Notes under the pieces: model-generated
What the model was told of the DNA's origin: nothing
Seen by the model: only the letters and a program-made list of their open reading frames with translations
The model's database searches: none
Shown here: positions 35,778 through 43,596 of the stretch, piece after piece
How positions within the stretch are numbered: the stretch's first letter is position 1
How the letters are laid out: the number at the start of each line of letters is the position of its first letter
Translations under genes and position numbers: made by a program
NCBI RefSeq assembly: GCF_021390435.2
Contig: NZ_JAJVCN010000003.1
Span: forward strand, 620,001 to 684,000
DNA length: 64,000 bases
Source of the DNA: Kibdelosporangium philippinense
GTDB taxonomy: Bacteria; Actinomycetota; Actinomycetes; Mycobacteriales; Pseudonocardiaceae
Reading direction: 5' to 3'

Positions 35778-36770
35778 GTGTCAACGAAGACACTGGTTGT
35801 GGTGCTCGCCGCCGGAGCATTGGTGGCGGCCTGCGGTGGCCAGATCGGCCAGAACAACAGCTCGGGCGGTGGCCAGAGCAGCGGTGCCGCGCCTGCCAAC
35901 AAGAACCTCGAACTTGTTGTCGGCGTGAAGAACGAGCCGTTCTACATCTCGATGCAGTGCGGCGCGGAGACAGCGGCGACCCAAGCCGGATACACGATCA
36001 CAACGCAGGCGCCGGACAAGTTCGACCCGACGCTGCAGGCCCCGATCGTGACGGCACTCGGCGCGAAGAAGCCAGCGGCGCTGCTGATCGCGCCGACCGA
36101 CGACAAAACGATGGCGCCCCAGATGAAGCAGATCAAGGACATGGGCGTCAAAGTGATCGAAGTGGACACCGCGCTGCAGGACACGAGCGTGGCCGCCTCC
36201 TCGATCTCGTCGGACAACACCCAAGGTGGCCAACTGGCCGCGCAGACGATGGCCAAGCTGACGAACGGCAAGTCCGGTTCGGTGCTTGTCCTCGACACCA
36301 AAGCGGGCACGTCGACAACGGCCGCGCGCGCGAAGGGCTTCGAGGAAGAGCTGAAGAAGACACCGAACCTGAAGTCGATCGGCGTCCAGTTCACCGAGAA
36401 CGAGCCATCGGTCGCGGCACAGAAGGTGACCGCGGCGATCTCCAGCACCCCGGACCTGATCGGCGTGTTCGCGACGAACCTGAACACCGGTGAAGGCGCG
36501 GCGACCGGTCTGCGCAGCGCGGGCAAGGTCGGCCAGGTGCAACTGGTCGGCTTCGACGCGAGCCCGTCCGAAGTGGAGGGACTGCGCACCGGCGCGTTCC
36601 AGGCCCTGATCGCACAGGACCCAGGAATGATCGGAAAGACCGGCGTGGCACAGGCGATCGCCGCGATCGAAGGCAAGTCCGTGCAGCGCAACATCTCGGC
36701 GCCATTGGTCGCGTTGACCAAGGACGACATGGACTCGAAGGCGGAGTTCTTCTACAAGACGAAGTGCTGA
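35778..36770 (+). CDS. Sugar ABC transporter substrate-binding lipoprotein
   Basis: A 330-residue Peripla_BP_4-type lipoprotein. The GTG at 35778 follows TTTGGAGG at a good distance and opens a signal peptide ending in the lipobox ALVAAC. The mature protein captures the sugar outside the cell for the CUT2 importer encoded just upstream. Typical stretches are NEPFYISMQCGAETAAT, AAQTMAKLTNGKSGSVLVLD and LVGFDASPSEVEGL. A strong hairpin terminator ends the operon 11 bp later. Confidence 0.92.
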   Translation: MSTKTLVVVLAAGALVAACGGQIGQNNSSGGGQSSGAAPANKNLELVVGVKNEPFYISMQCGAETAATQAGYTITTQAPDKFDPTLQAPIVTALGAKKPAALLIAPTDDKTMAPQMKQIKDMGVKVIEVDTALQDTSVAASSISSDNTQGGQLAAQTMAKLTNGKSGSVLVLDTKAGTSTTAARAKGFEEELKKTPNLKSIGVQFTENEPSVAAQKVTAAISSTPDLIGVFATNLNTGEGAATGLRSAGKVGQVQLVGFDASPSEVEGLRTGAFQALIAQDPGMIGKTGVAQAIAAIEGKSVQRNISAPLVALTKDDMDSKAEFFYKTKC

Positions 36771-36781
36771 GATAGGACCCC

Positions 36782-36814
36782 ACCGGGGCACGCTTTCGGG
36801 CGTGCCCCGGTTTC
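36782..36814 (+). terminator. Hairpin terminator of the sugar operon
   Basis: Perfect 12-bp arms (ACCGGGGCACGC and its complement at 36800-36811) around a short TTTCGG loop, followed by TTTC, eleven bases after the stop codon. Confidence 0.85.
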
Positions 36815-36816
36815 AG

Positions 36817-36964
36817 TCCTCGGGCCTGCGCACATCGGATCGTCCGATTTTGTACTTCTCGCCGAGTTCCGCGGTGATCCCCTTCTTCGTCAACGGCGTG
36901 ATGACGTTCTCTCGGACGCACCCGCCATGTCATCGGTTCCCAGGTAGACCCTCGTGAGTGGTTT
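36817..36964 (-). pseudogene. Truncated gene remnant abutting a half palindrome
   Basis: On the minus strand 36890-36964 reads VYLGTDDMAGASE and then hits a stop. One frame over, 36817-36915 continues as ENVITPLTKKGITAELGEKY and ends KIGRSDVRRPED at a TGA. Joined by a frameshift, the two read as the tail of a soluble protein of which about 45 codons remain. The upstream part ends exactly at the half copy of the palindromic repeat (36949-36964). I do not recognise the parent family. The interval 36815-37114 otherwise holds nothing visible. Confidence 0.4.
36949..36964 (+). repeat. Half copy of the palindromic intergenic repeat
   Basis: CCCTCGTGAGTGGTTT matches the left arm of the palindrome family. 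No proper right arm or GTTAGAACACG core follows; only a weak CTAGCCAC appears about 30 bases later. It looks like an eroded or recombined copy. Confidence 0.7.
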
Positions 36965-37114
36965 GGCCGGGGTATCGGGCCAGCATCTAGCCACCTGTCC
37001 GAAACCCGCGAAACTGGCGACCAACCCGGAACCTCTCGAAAACGTGGAACAGGATGGATCCGAACGGCCGGCTGCCGCGTCATAGTCCACACGCGACGAA
37101 CAGACGGGGACCCC

Positions 37115-37447
37115 ATGCCTGACGGATACCGCCTTGAGCTCGGCGGCATGGGCAAGTTGATCGACCAGCTTGCCCATGCCGAGGAGCGGATGACCAAGGC
37201 CAACGACAACCTGCGTCATTCCTCCGCGAAGGACATGGGCAGCTTCCTGATCGACCAGGCGGGCAACGCCTTCCAGGACCGCTGGGAGTACGGCATCGGC
37301 AAGCTGGCTGAGTGCACGGGCAAGATGGTCGACGGGCTCGACGCCACCCGTAAGCAGTATCAGCAGGCTGACCAGGCCACTGCCGAATATTTCCCTGGCG
37401 CACAGGGCGACACGCAGATCTCCCGCAGGATGGGCGGTGCCACGTGA
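37115..37447 (+). CDS. Small helical WXG100-like protein (module 1)
   Basis: A 110-residue all-helical protein without signal peptide. The layout, two long helices around a central NAFQDRWEYGIGKL, resembles the WXG100/ESAT-6 superfamily, although the turn reads WEY instead of WxG. It overlaps the next gene by four bases and opens a run of four coupled genes. Such proteins are type VII secretion substrates or chaperones of them. The ATG at 37115 has GGGGAC upstream. No type VII core gene such as EccC lies in the window. Confidence 0.75.
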   Translation: MPDGYRLELGGMGKLIDQLAHAEERMTKANDNLRHSSAKDMGSFLIDQAGNAFQDRWEYGIGKLAECTGKMVDGLDATRKQYQQADQATAEYFPGAQGDTQISRRMGGAT

Positions 37448-38685
37448 GCTACCCCGCACTCGGTTTCGACCCCGCACCTGGCACAGTCGGCTCTGTCACT
37501 TCGATCGCCGACACCATGACCACTGTTGCCACCGAGCTCAACGAGGCATACACCGCACTGACGAGTATCGGCCGGTCGAACAGTGTCTGGGAAGGCCAGG
37601 CGGCAGACAGCTTCCAGGGCAAGGTCGGCGAACTTCCCAGCTATCTGGACAAAGCACGCCGTTCGCTCGGCGACGCGTCGAAAGTGTTGCAGGACTGGGC
37701 CGACGACCTTGAGTCGATGCAGCGGACCGCGCGGGACTACGAGGTGCAGGCCAAAAAAGCCCTGCAGTCCGTGCAAAGCGCCGAGAACAATCCCGATCTC
37801 GGGCTCGCCGGTCAGATGTTCGACAGCGACGAGGCATTGCGCAGCGCGCAGCAACGGTTCGACCAGGCCAAGGCTCAGCTCACGGGTGCGCAGAACGACT
37901 TGACCGCCATCCGTGAGCAGGCCAAGCGCTTGCTCGAACAGCATCAGGATCTGGCCGAGCGGGTCGCCGACGCGTTGACCAAGGCCAAGGACGAGGCGCC
38001 GGAGGAGCCTGGATTCTTCGACCGGATCGGCGAGGCGCTCGGCGACATCGTCGACGGCGTCAAGGAACTCGCCTCGGACGTCTGGAACTTCGTCAAGGAG
38101 CACGCCGACGTCATCGCCAAGATCGGCACCGTGCTCAGCGCGGTCGGCAATGTCCTTGGTGTCGTGGCGATCGCGACCTGTTGGATTCCTGGCGTGAACG
38201 CGGTCACGGCCACGGCCGCCGCCGTGGTGAGCGGTGCCGCCGCCGGGACCAAGCTCCTGGCCAAGGCGGCGGGCGCGGACGTGTCGTGGACCAGCATCGG
38301 GATGGACGCGATCGGCGCGATCCCGGGTGGCCGAGCGGTCGCGGGCATGAAGAACGCCGCCGTCCAGGCGGCGCGTACCGGCCGCGGGGTCGCCAGGATC
38401 CCGGTGGCCGGGGCGAAGGTGGTCAGGATCGGCGAAGACACGTTCACACCGATCACGAAAGCCGCGTTGCGCGCGGATCCAGCTGGTGCGATGTACGACG
38501 CGGCGCGCTACACGCACGCGAACGGCGTGAAGATGGCGAACTGGATTCCCGGCGTGAACATCACCGACGCGTTCTCCACCGGCGGCCTGATCGCGGGCGC
38601 GACGGTGAACAGCGGCATCAAGACCGGCATCGGGCTGGGCATGGCGTACGGCAAGGAACAGGTCAAGGAGCACTCACCGTGGTGA
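37444..38685 (+). CDS. WXG100-fusion protein, putative type VII effector
   Basis: A 413-residue protein. Residues 1-100 form a WXG100-like hairpin with SNSVWEGQAADSFQGKV. A long coiled coil follows (about 85-185), then hydrophobic segments around residues 220-275 (VLSAVGNVLGVVAIATCWIP). A C-terminal region of about 130 residues ends in a glycine-rich tail (GIKTGIGLGMAYGKEQVK). The order resembles N-terminal and pre-toxin parts of type VII polymorphic toxins, but I see no known toxin domain at the C-terminus. It overlaps its neighbours by four bases on each side. Confidence 0.78.
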   Translation: MSYPALGFDPAPGTVGSVTSIADTMTTVATELNEAYTALTSIGRSNSVWEGQAADSFQGKVGELPSYLDKARRSLGDASKVLQDWADDLESMQRTARDYEVQAKKALQSVQSAENNPDLGLAGQMFDSDEALRSAQQRFDQAKAQLTGAQNDLTAIREQAKRLLEQHQDLAERVADALTKAKDEAPEEPGFFDRIGEALGDIVDGVKELASDVWNFVKEHADVIAKIGTVLSAVGNVLGVVAIATCWIPGVNAVTATAAAVVSGAAAGTKLLAKAAGADVSWTSIGMDAIGAIPGGRAVAGMKNAAVQAARTGRGVARIPVAGAKVVRIGEDTFTPITKAALRADPAGAMYDAARYTHANGVKMANWIPGVNITDAFSTGGLIAGATVNSGIKTGIGLGMAYGKEQVKEHSPW

Positions 38686-39308
38686 CGTCCGTGCGGCAAC
38701 TGCGCGAGTTCAATCTTGTCCTGCCCGAACAGTTCGTCGAGACTCCGCGCGGTGAGCTGACCGAGGAGGGCCTGCGTGCCCTGGCAAGCCAGATCGCCGG
38801 AGTCTTCAAGACCGTCGAGCTGGACACGGGCTCGGTCGCGGCGGCCATCACGCTGGCCTCCGTCGGCGCTGGAGTCGCGGCAGGCGGGGCGTCACACGTG
38901 TCAGCGGGCATTTTCAAGTCGACCGACGGTCAACGGCCACTCCTTGTGCTGCTCAGCGCGTACGTCATGCCGTCCGATCACGCGTCCGTCCAAGCAGCCG
39001 TCAGCGGCTTGCTGGAGATCCACGAAAGCCAGCAGTCCGGCCTGGTGCGGACCGTCCAACTGGACTCCGGCCCGGCGGTGACCGTGGAATCGCGGGCGGA
39101 CAGCGAGATCAAGATCGGTGTGCCCGAGGAGACCTTCGAGATCTCCCAGCACGCGCTCACCGCGTGGCTGCCCGACGAGGATGGCACTACGTTGGTGGCG
39201 TTGTCCGTGATGAGCACGAACACCGAGGACTGGGCTGACGTCAAGGACCTGGCCGAAGGCATTTTCGACGGGTTCTTCTGGCAGCCGCGAGGAAGCGCCG
39301 ATGACTGA
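38682..39308 (+). CDS. Hypothetical protein of the WXG100 module
   Basis: A 208-residue protein with no signal peptide. The GTG at 38682 overlaps the upstream stop by four bases (GTGA); the frame extends further up only as a shadow. Residues 50-75 are hydrophobic and glycine-rich (VAAAITLASVGAGVAAGG). The rest looks like an alpha/beta fold (RPLLVLLSAYVMPSDHASVQ, TLVALSVMSTNTEDW). I do not recognise the family. Its coupling to the WXG100-fusion gene suggests a secretion partner, chaperone or immunity role, which is inference. Confidence 0.7.
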   Translation: MTSVRQLREFNLVLPEQFVETPRGELTEEGLRALASQIAGVFKTVELDTGSVAAAITLASVGAGVAAGGASHVSAGIFKSTDGQRPLLVLLSAYVMPSDHASVQAAVSGLLEIHESQQSGLVRTVQLDSGPAVTVESRADSEIKIGVPEETFEISQHALTAWLPDEDGTTLVALSVMSTNTEDWADVKDLAEGIFDGFFWQPRGSADD

Positions 39309-39873
39309 GTGGTCGAAGATCACCAAGACCGCCGAACGCCACGCGAGACTGCGCGAGCAGGTCGCGCACATGTGGGGCGACGGACCGGCGTTGTCCATCC
39401 TCGTCGAGGAGTTCCGGCCCGCGTACGCGGTTGACGGCCGCAGGCGCAACGGATCTTTCACCGGCCAAGGCCGGATCCGGTGGTTCTTTGGGCGAATTCT
39501 CCTGCCGATCCGCAACACCCTGCTCACGCTGCTGGCCATGGTGTCGGGCGGCACGCCCCAGCACGGCTTTCGCAACAGCAAGGTCAGCGGCCCAGCCACC
39601 AGTATGGCGGTCAATTTCGCGGACGCGACACGGAACGAGCATCAGCGATACCAGGTGGACTGGTGCTGGTTTGTCTGGACTCGCAACCGATCCGCGCTGA
39701 TCCGAGTCCCGCACGAGGAGTTCCGGGTCGAAACTCTGTGGCAGGGCGACGGCCCCATGCGCCCATATGTCGACCCGGCGAGCCGCACACTGCGATGGCG
39801 TGACGGGTCGACTGTCGTGCTGCACCTTGACGCATGGGAAGCCCGGCAGGCCGCACAGCTTCCACCTGGATAA
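39301..39873 (+). CDS. Hypothetical protein ending WXG100 module 1
   Basis: A 190-residue protein overlapping the previous gene by eight bases. One hydrophobic stretch (RIRWFFGRILLPIRNTLLTL, then LLAMVSGG) around residues 58-82 could be a membrane anchor. The C-terminal half is rich in Trp and Arg (RYQVDWCWFVWTRNRSALIR) and may be a beta domain. No family was recognised. A 91-bp gap follows before module 2 begins, so it probably closes the first transcription unit. Confidence 0.65.
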   Translation: MTEWSKITKTAERHARLREQVAHMWGDGPALSILVEEFRPAYAVDGRRRNGSFTGQGRIRWFFGRILLPIRNTLLTLLAMVSGGTPQHGFRNSKVSGPATSMAVNFADATRNEHQRYQVDWCWFVWTRNRSALIRVPHEEFRVETLWQGDGPMRPYVDPASRTLRWRDGSTVVLHLDAWEARQAAQLPPG

Positions 39874-39964
39874 ACAGAAAGTAGCCAACCCCTTACCCCG
39901 TCGGGTCACCGATGCTCTACGATCGGTAATCGTTACCACGAACGGACAACAGGGGAGATTGCCC

Positions 39965-40357
39965 GTGGGTGAGAACGTAGCGTTGATCAACGCGTGCCGC
40001 GCATTGCGGGCAGGCACAGGCGAAACCAGCTACATGCTGTCGACGTTCCGCCGGACGACCGTGTACGCGGAGCGGCTCGACAACGCGATCCCAGTCCGGG
40101 ATCACCCGCCGGGTGAAGGCTATTGGCTGCCGGTGTACTCGTCACTGCAAGAGATGGCACGCTCTGTGCAAACCGAGTGCCTGTACTTCTCGTTGACAGG
40201 CGCGGATCTGCTCGACGACATGGTTCCGTCGATGATCAGGGCACACGGTCGCGCTGTCGCCGTGATGCTTGATCCGCTTGCCGAGCACGCCATGGCTTTG
40301 CCGCCGGTGAGCGGAATCGTGCCTGACGACGTCGCAGTACCGGGAGGTACCCGATGA
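39965..40357 (+). CDS. SseB-like domain protein opening toxin module 2
   Basis: A 130-residue protein. The GTG at 39965 has GGGGAGA seven bases upstream; the frame runs further up without other support. The pattern FRRTTVYAERLDNAIP, then LPVYSSLQEMARSVQ, resembles the SseB N-terminal domain common in actinobacterial WXG100 loci. It overlaps the next gene by four bases. A role in secretion or effector handling is likely from context only. Confidence 0.7.
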   Translation: MGENVALINACRALRAGTGETSYMLSTFRRTTVYAERLDNAIPVRDHPPGEGYWLPVYSSLQEMARSVQTECLYFSLTGADLLDDMVPSMIRAHGRAVAVMLDPLAEHAMALPPVSGIVPDDVAVPGGTR

Positions 40358-40725
40358 GCGGTTACACCATTGACCTCGTCGCGATGAACAACGCGTACAA
40401 CGGAATCACGGATGTCCTGAAGCAGCTGCGCGAGTTGGGCATCTACGGCGCTGAGGAATCCGGCGCGCCCATTGAGAGTCTCGATCTGGGTGAGAGCGTC
40501 ACCGGGCACGAAGCCATCAGCGACCGGATCGACGAAGTGCTCATGCGCGCCCGATACGTGCTGCGGGATCTGCTTGACGACGGCGACGACATCGCGGACA
40601 AGCTCAAGGAAACGCTGAAGGTGTACCAGAAGATGGAGGACGACACGAAGTCCGGCTTCAGCCAGCTCTGGGACAACTGGTCGGGCCAGTTCACCATGGA
40701 GTCGCCGAGAGCCGGTATGCAATGA
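40354..40725 (+). CDS. Small helical WXG100-like protein (module 2)
   Basis: A 123-residue acidic, helical protein without signal peptide, overlapping both neighbours by four bases. The C-terminal segment SQLWDNWSGQF carries tryptophans where WXG100-like proteins have their turn, but otherwise the similarity is weak. Its fixed place just before the WXG100-toxin gene mirrors the small gene that opens module 1, so the two may be equivalent partners of their respective large proteins. Confidence 0.7.
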   Translation: MSGYTIDLVAMNNAYNGITDVLKQLRELGIYGAEESGAPIESLDLGESVTGHEAISDRIDEVLMRARYVLRDLLDDGDDIADKLKETLKVYQKMEDDTKSGFSQLWDNWSGQFTMESPRAGMQ

Positions 40726-42665
40726 CGGTTCCGCACCTGGGTTTCACCTCCGATCCCAAAGACCTCATCCCCGGTGAGCCTGATGAGTTCGGCCCGACCA
40801 TCGACGGGCTCAACAAAATGGGCCGCGCGATGCGGCAGGCGGGCGATGGACTGGCCAAATTGGACACTGCGGAGCACTGGTCCGGCCCGGCCGCTGACTC
40901 GTTCCGCAACCGGTTCGACGCACGTCCGGAGATGTGGTCCCGTTACGGCCAAGTGCTCAACGATGTCGCGGGCGCGTTGACGCCGTACCGCGACGCTTTG
41001 GCTGAGGCGCAACAGGAAGCAGCCAGGGCCATCGAAGCGTACAAGCGTGCGCAGCAGAAGACCGAGCAGGCACAAGAAGCGTTCGAGGCCGCCGTTGAGG
41101 AGCGCAGTCGTAACCTCTGGCAAGCCGGGCGCCCGATGGAGTTTCCCGAGTTCGTCGATCCCGCCGCTGGCGAAAAGGCGCAGGCGCAGAAGATTCTGGA
41201 CGACGCGAAGGCGAAACTGTCTGCTGCGTCGGACAAGTGGCACTATCGCATCGCGGAGCTGCGCGACCAGTTGCCCGAGGAGCCAGGCTGGCTGGAGCGG
41301 CGGCGGATCGATCTGGTCGACCATGCCTCCCTGATGGCGACGCAGACCTGGGAAGTCGTCGACGGCGCCGCATCGGCGGTCGCGGGCATGGTGCAGATGG
41401 TCCGCATGGTCAACCCGTATGACCCGTACAACCTGAAGAACCCCAAGGAGTACGTCGAAAACCTCGGCACTGTCGCCGCCGGGCTGTGGCACGCGGCGAC
41501 GAATCCCATTGAGACCGGCAAACAGATGCTCCAGTGGGATACGTGGAAGGACTCGCCAGGCCGGGCGCTCGGCAACCTGTTGCCAGACATCGTGATGACG
41601 GCGGCGACTGGTGGCGCGGGTGCTGCGGGTGCCGCGACCCGTGGCGCTCTTGGCGTGGCGAAGAACGCGATGGAAGAGATGATCGAGGCCGGGACGAGGA
41701 CCGCGACCCGGCACGCGGACGACATTCCGACCCCGCCGAAGTGGGACGACATCTCAGACTCCGGGTATCACGAAGGCCCGCTGCACGACTGGGGGCCTGG
41801 GAGCAAGCAACCCGACACACCGTCCATCTCGGACCGGCTGGACGGCGACGCACCGTCTCGGCCGACGCGCGAGCAGTGGGAGGACCACGGTCCCGAGGAC
41901 CCGCTGCGCCCGACGCAGGAGGAAGTCGAGCATTACTACGGGGACCGAGGCGATCCACCGCCGAGCCGGGAGCCGGACCCGCCGAGCCAATCCGAGCCGG
42001 GCCAACCCGAACCTCACCACCAGCCGGACCCGCCAAGCCAGCCTGAGCCACCGCAACGTCCGGAGCCAATTTCCCGCGATGAGCTGATCGACCGCGACTA
42101 CCGCGCGGATGAGAGCGACCACGCCGCATACCGGGACCGTTACGGCGATCCCGATCCCCGCTTGTACGACGACATCCGGCAGCACCATCCCGAAGCCGCG
42201 AAGATCCCGAACGAGGAGCTCGACGCGATCAACCGGTACATGGGCCGCGATCACGCTGATATGAACAAAGCGTTGTGGGATCAGGACCCTGGCGCGCTGG
42301 CGAACCAGGACGCGGCGATCCGCAACGCCACGTCCGGCATGAACCGGCTCGACGACTACGTCGGCATGGTCGAGCGCGGTATCGACGTGCCGAAGGAAAA
42401 GATCCCCGAGCTGCTCGAGCGCTACCAGCCAGGCGGCGAGGTGCGTGAACGCGGCTTCACCAGCACCGATGTGGTGCAAGGGAGTCCTGGCAACGTCAAG
42501 TTCCTGATCGAGTCGGTGACCGGCAAGGACGTCTCGTTCCTGCGCGAGTCAACCGGCCTGCACGAAGTCGCTTTCCCGCCGTTTCACCGCTTCGCGGTAA
42601 AAGACGTGCACGTGGATGACGTCACCGGACATGTCACCATTCGCCTCACCGACAAAGGAAGGTAA
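40722..42665 (+). CDS. WXG100 polymorphic toxin with ADP-ribosyltransferase-like C-terminus
   Basis: A 647-residue modular protein. Residues 1-100 are a WXG100-like hairpin with AEHWSGPAADSFRNRF. A coiled coil follows to about 140. A helical, partly hydrophobic pre-toxin region covers about 200-330 (GALGNLLP-like and AATGGAGAAGAAT segments). A proline-rich linker covers about 340-450. From about residue 495 the sequence fits an ADP-ribosyltransferase toxin fold: DAINRYMG, the Arg in YVGMVERGIDVP, the STS-type motif RGFTSTDV near 578 and the catalytic Glu in LHEVAFPPFHRF near 614. The residue two before that Glu is Leu instead of the usual Glu or Gln. A small gene lies two bases downstream. 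Confidence 0.85.
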   Translation: MTVPHLGFTSDPKDLIPGEPDEFGPTIDGLNKMGRAMRQAGDGLAKLDTAEHWSGPAADSFRNRFDARPEMWSRYGQVLNDVAGALTPYRDALAEAQQEAARAIEAYKRAQQKTEQAQEAFEAAVEERSRNLWQAGRPMEFPEFVDPAAGEKAQAQKILDDAKAKLSAASDKWHYRIAELRDQLPEEPGWLERRRIDLVDHASLMATQTWEVVDGAASAVAGMVQMVRMVNPYDPYNLKNPKEYVENLGTVAAGLWHAATNPIETGKQMLQWDTWKDSPGRALGNLLPDIVMTAATGGAGAAGAATRGALGVAKNAMEEMIEAGTRTATRHADDIPTPPKWDDISDSGYHEGPLHDWGPGSKQPDTPSISDRLDGDAPSRPTREQWEDHGPEDPLRPTQEEVEHYYGDRGDPPPSREPDPPSQSEPGQPEPHHQPDPPSQPEPPQRPEPISRDELIDRDYRADESDHAAYRDRYGDPDPRLYDDIRQHHPEAAKIPNEELDAINRYMGRDHADMNKALWDQDPGALANQDAAIRNATSGMNRLDDYVGMVERGIDVPKEKIPELLERYQPGGEVRERGFTSTDVVQGSPGNVKFLIESVTGKDVSFLRESTGLHEVAFPPFHRFAVKDVHVDDVTGHVTIRLTDKGR

Positions 42666-42667
42666 CC

Positions 42668-42895
42668 ATGTTCGATCCCGAACTCATCAGGAAGGTCGAG
42701 GAACGCAACGCGGCCTACTTCGCCTCGCTGTCCGACGAGGAAAAGGCCCGCCACCTAGCGAGACTAGAGGCAGATAAACGCCGTGAGGAAGAACTGGCGA
42801 AAAACCCTCCGCCCCCGCGGGAATGGCCGTCCTGGTACAACAACAAGCCGATCGGGCTGGACGAGGACTACAAACCCTTCCCCCTCGACGACTAA
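42668..42895 (+). CDS. 75-residue candidate immunity protein
   Basis: A small charged protein directly after the toxin gene (two-base gap). The N-terminal half is a predicted helix (DEEKARHLARLEADKRREEE); the tail is proline- and aromatic-rich (PPPPREWPSWYNN) and acidic at the end. There is no signal peptide. Toxin genes of this class are usually followed by an immunity gene, so that role is inferred from position alone. It is short for an immunity protein. A palindromic repeat begins three bases after the stop. Confidence 0.6.
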   Translation: MFDPELIRKVEERNAAYFASLSDEEKARHLARLEADKRREEELAKNPPPPREWPSWYNNKPIGLDEDYKPFPLDD

Positions 42896-42897
42896 AT

Positions 42898-42947
42898 CCC
42901 TCGTGAGTGGTTAGTAGGGTTAGAACACGGCTAACCACTCACGAGGG
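42898..42947 (+). terminator. Palindromic intergenic repeat, copy 2
   Basis: Perfect 17-bp arms (CCCTCGTGAGTGGTTAG at 42898-42914 and its complement at 42931-42947) flank a 16-base loop holding GTTAGAACACG. It lies between the toxin module and the convergent response regulator gene, three bases after one stop and two before the other. It should act as a bidirectional terminator. Confidence 0.85.
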
Positions 42948-42948
42948 T

Positions 42949-43596
42949 TCACCTGTTCAAATAGGCCAGTACTGCCAGGACTCGGCGGTGTCCGCCGTCG
43001 CTGGGCGGAAGGTCCAGTTTCGCGAAGATGTTGCCGATGTGCTTGTGCACGGCCCGCTCTGTGACTACGAGCTTCGCGGCGATGTCGCCGTTGGCGTGCC
43101 CTTCGGCCATCAGTCCGAGCACTTCCGTCTCACGTGGACTCAACGTGCTGATCGGGTCTTGCCCTTGGCGCCGCCGAACCAGAAGCTGCGCAACAACTTC
43201 GGGATCCATCATGGTTCCGCCCGAGGCAACCCGGCGCAGCGCGTCCACGAACTCGTCAACCCGGCTGACCCGGTCCTTCAACAGATAGCCGATTCCGCCA
43301 CGCCCGTCGGACAACAACTCCGTCGCATACGTTTCCTCGACATACTGCGAAAGCACGAGCACCGGCAGTGACGGGAACTCCGCACGAACCGCCAACGCCG
43401 CACGCAGTCCCTCGTCACGGAACGAAGGTGGCAGTCGAACGTCCACAATGGTCACGTCCGGCCGATGTTCTCTGACCGCTGAGATGAACGTCTCTCCATC
43501 ACCGGCCGTGGCCACAACCTCGATGCCGCTGGTTCGCAGCAGCAGGTTGAGGCCTTCGGCCAGCAGGACATTGTCCTCAGCGATCACAACGCGCAA
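42949..43596 (-). CDS. NarL/LuxR-type response regulator
   Basis: A 215-residue regulator. The receiver begins RVVIAEDNVLLAEGL, with the phospho-acceptor Asp in VTIVDVRLPP and the conserved Lys in YLLKDRV. The C-terminal LuxR helix-turn-helix is TLSPRETEVLGLMAEGHANG then VTERAVHKHIGNIFAKL. The TTG at 43596 has GGAG five bases upstream; the longer open frame is a shadow of the kinase gene. It overlaps the kinase gene by 13 bases, so the two form a coupled two-component system. Confidence 0.92.
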   Translation of the reverse strand: MRVVIAEDNVLLAEGLNLLLRTSGIEVVATAGDGETFISAVREHRPDVTIVDVRLPPSFRDEGLRAALAVRAEFPSLPVLVLSQYVEETYATELLSDGRGGIGYLLKDRVSRVDEFVDALRRVASGGTMMDPEVVAQLLVRRRQGQDPISTLSPRETEVLGLMAEGHANGDIAAKLVVTERAVHKHIGNIFAKLDLPPSDGGHRRVLAVLAYLNR

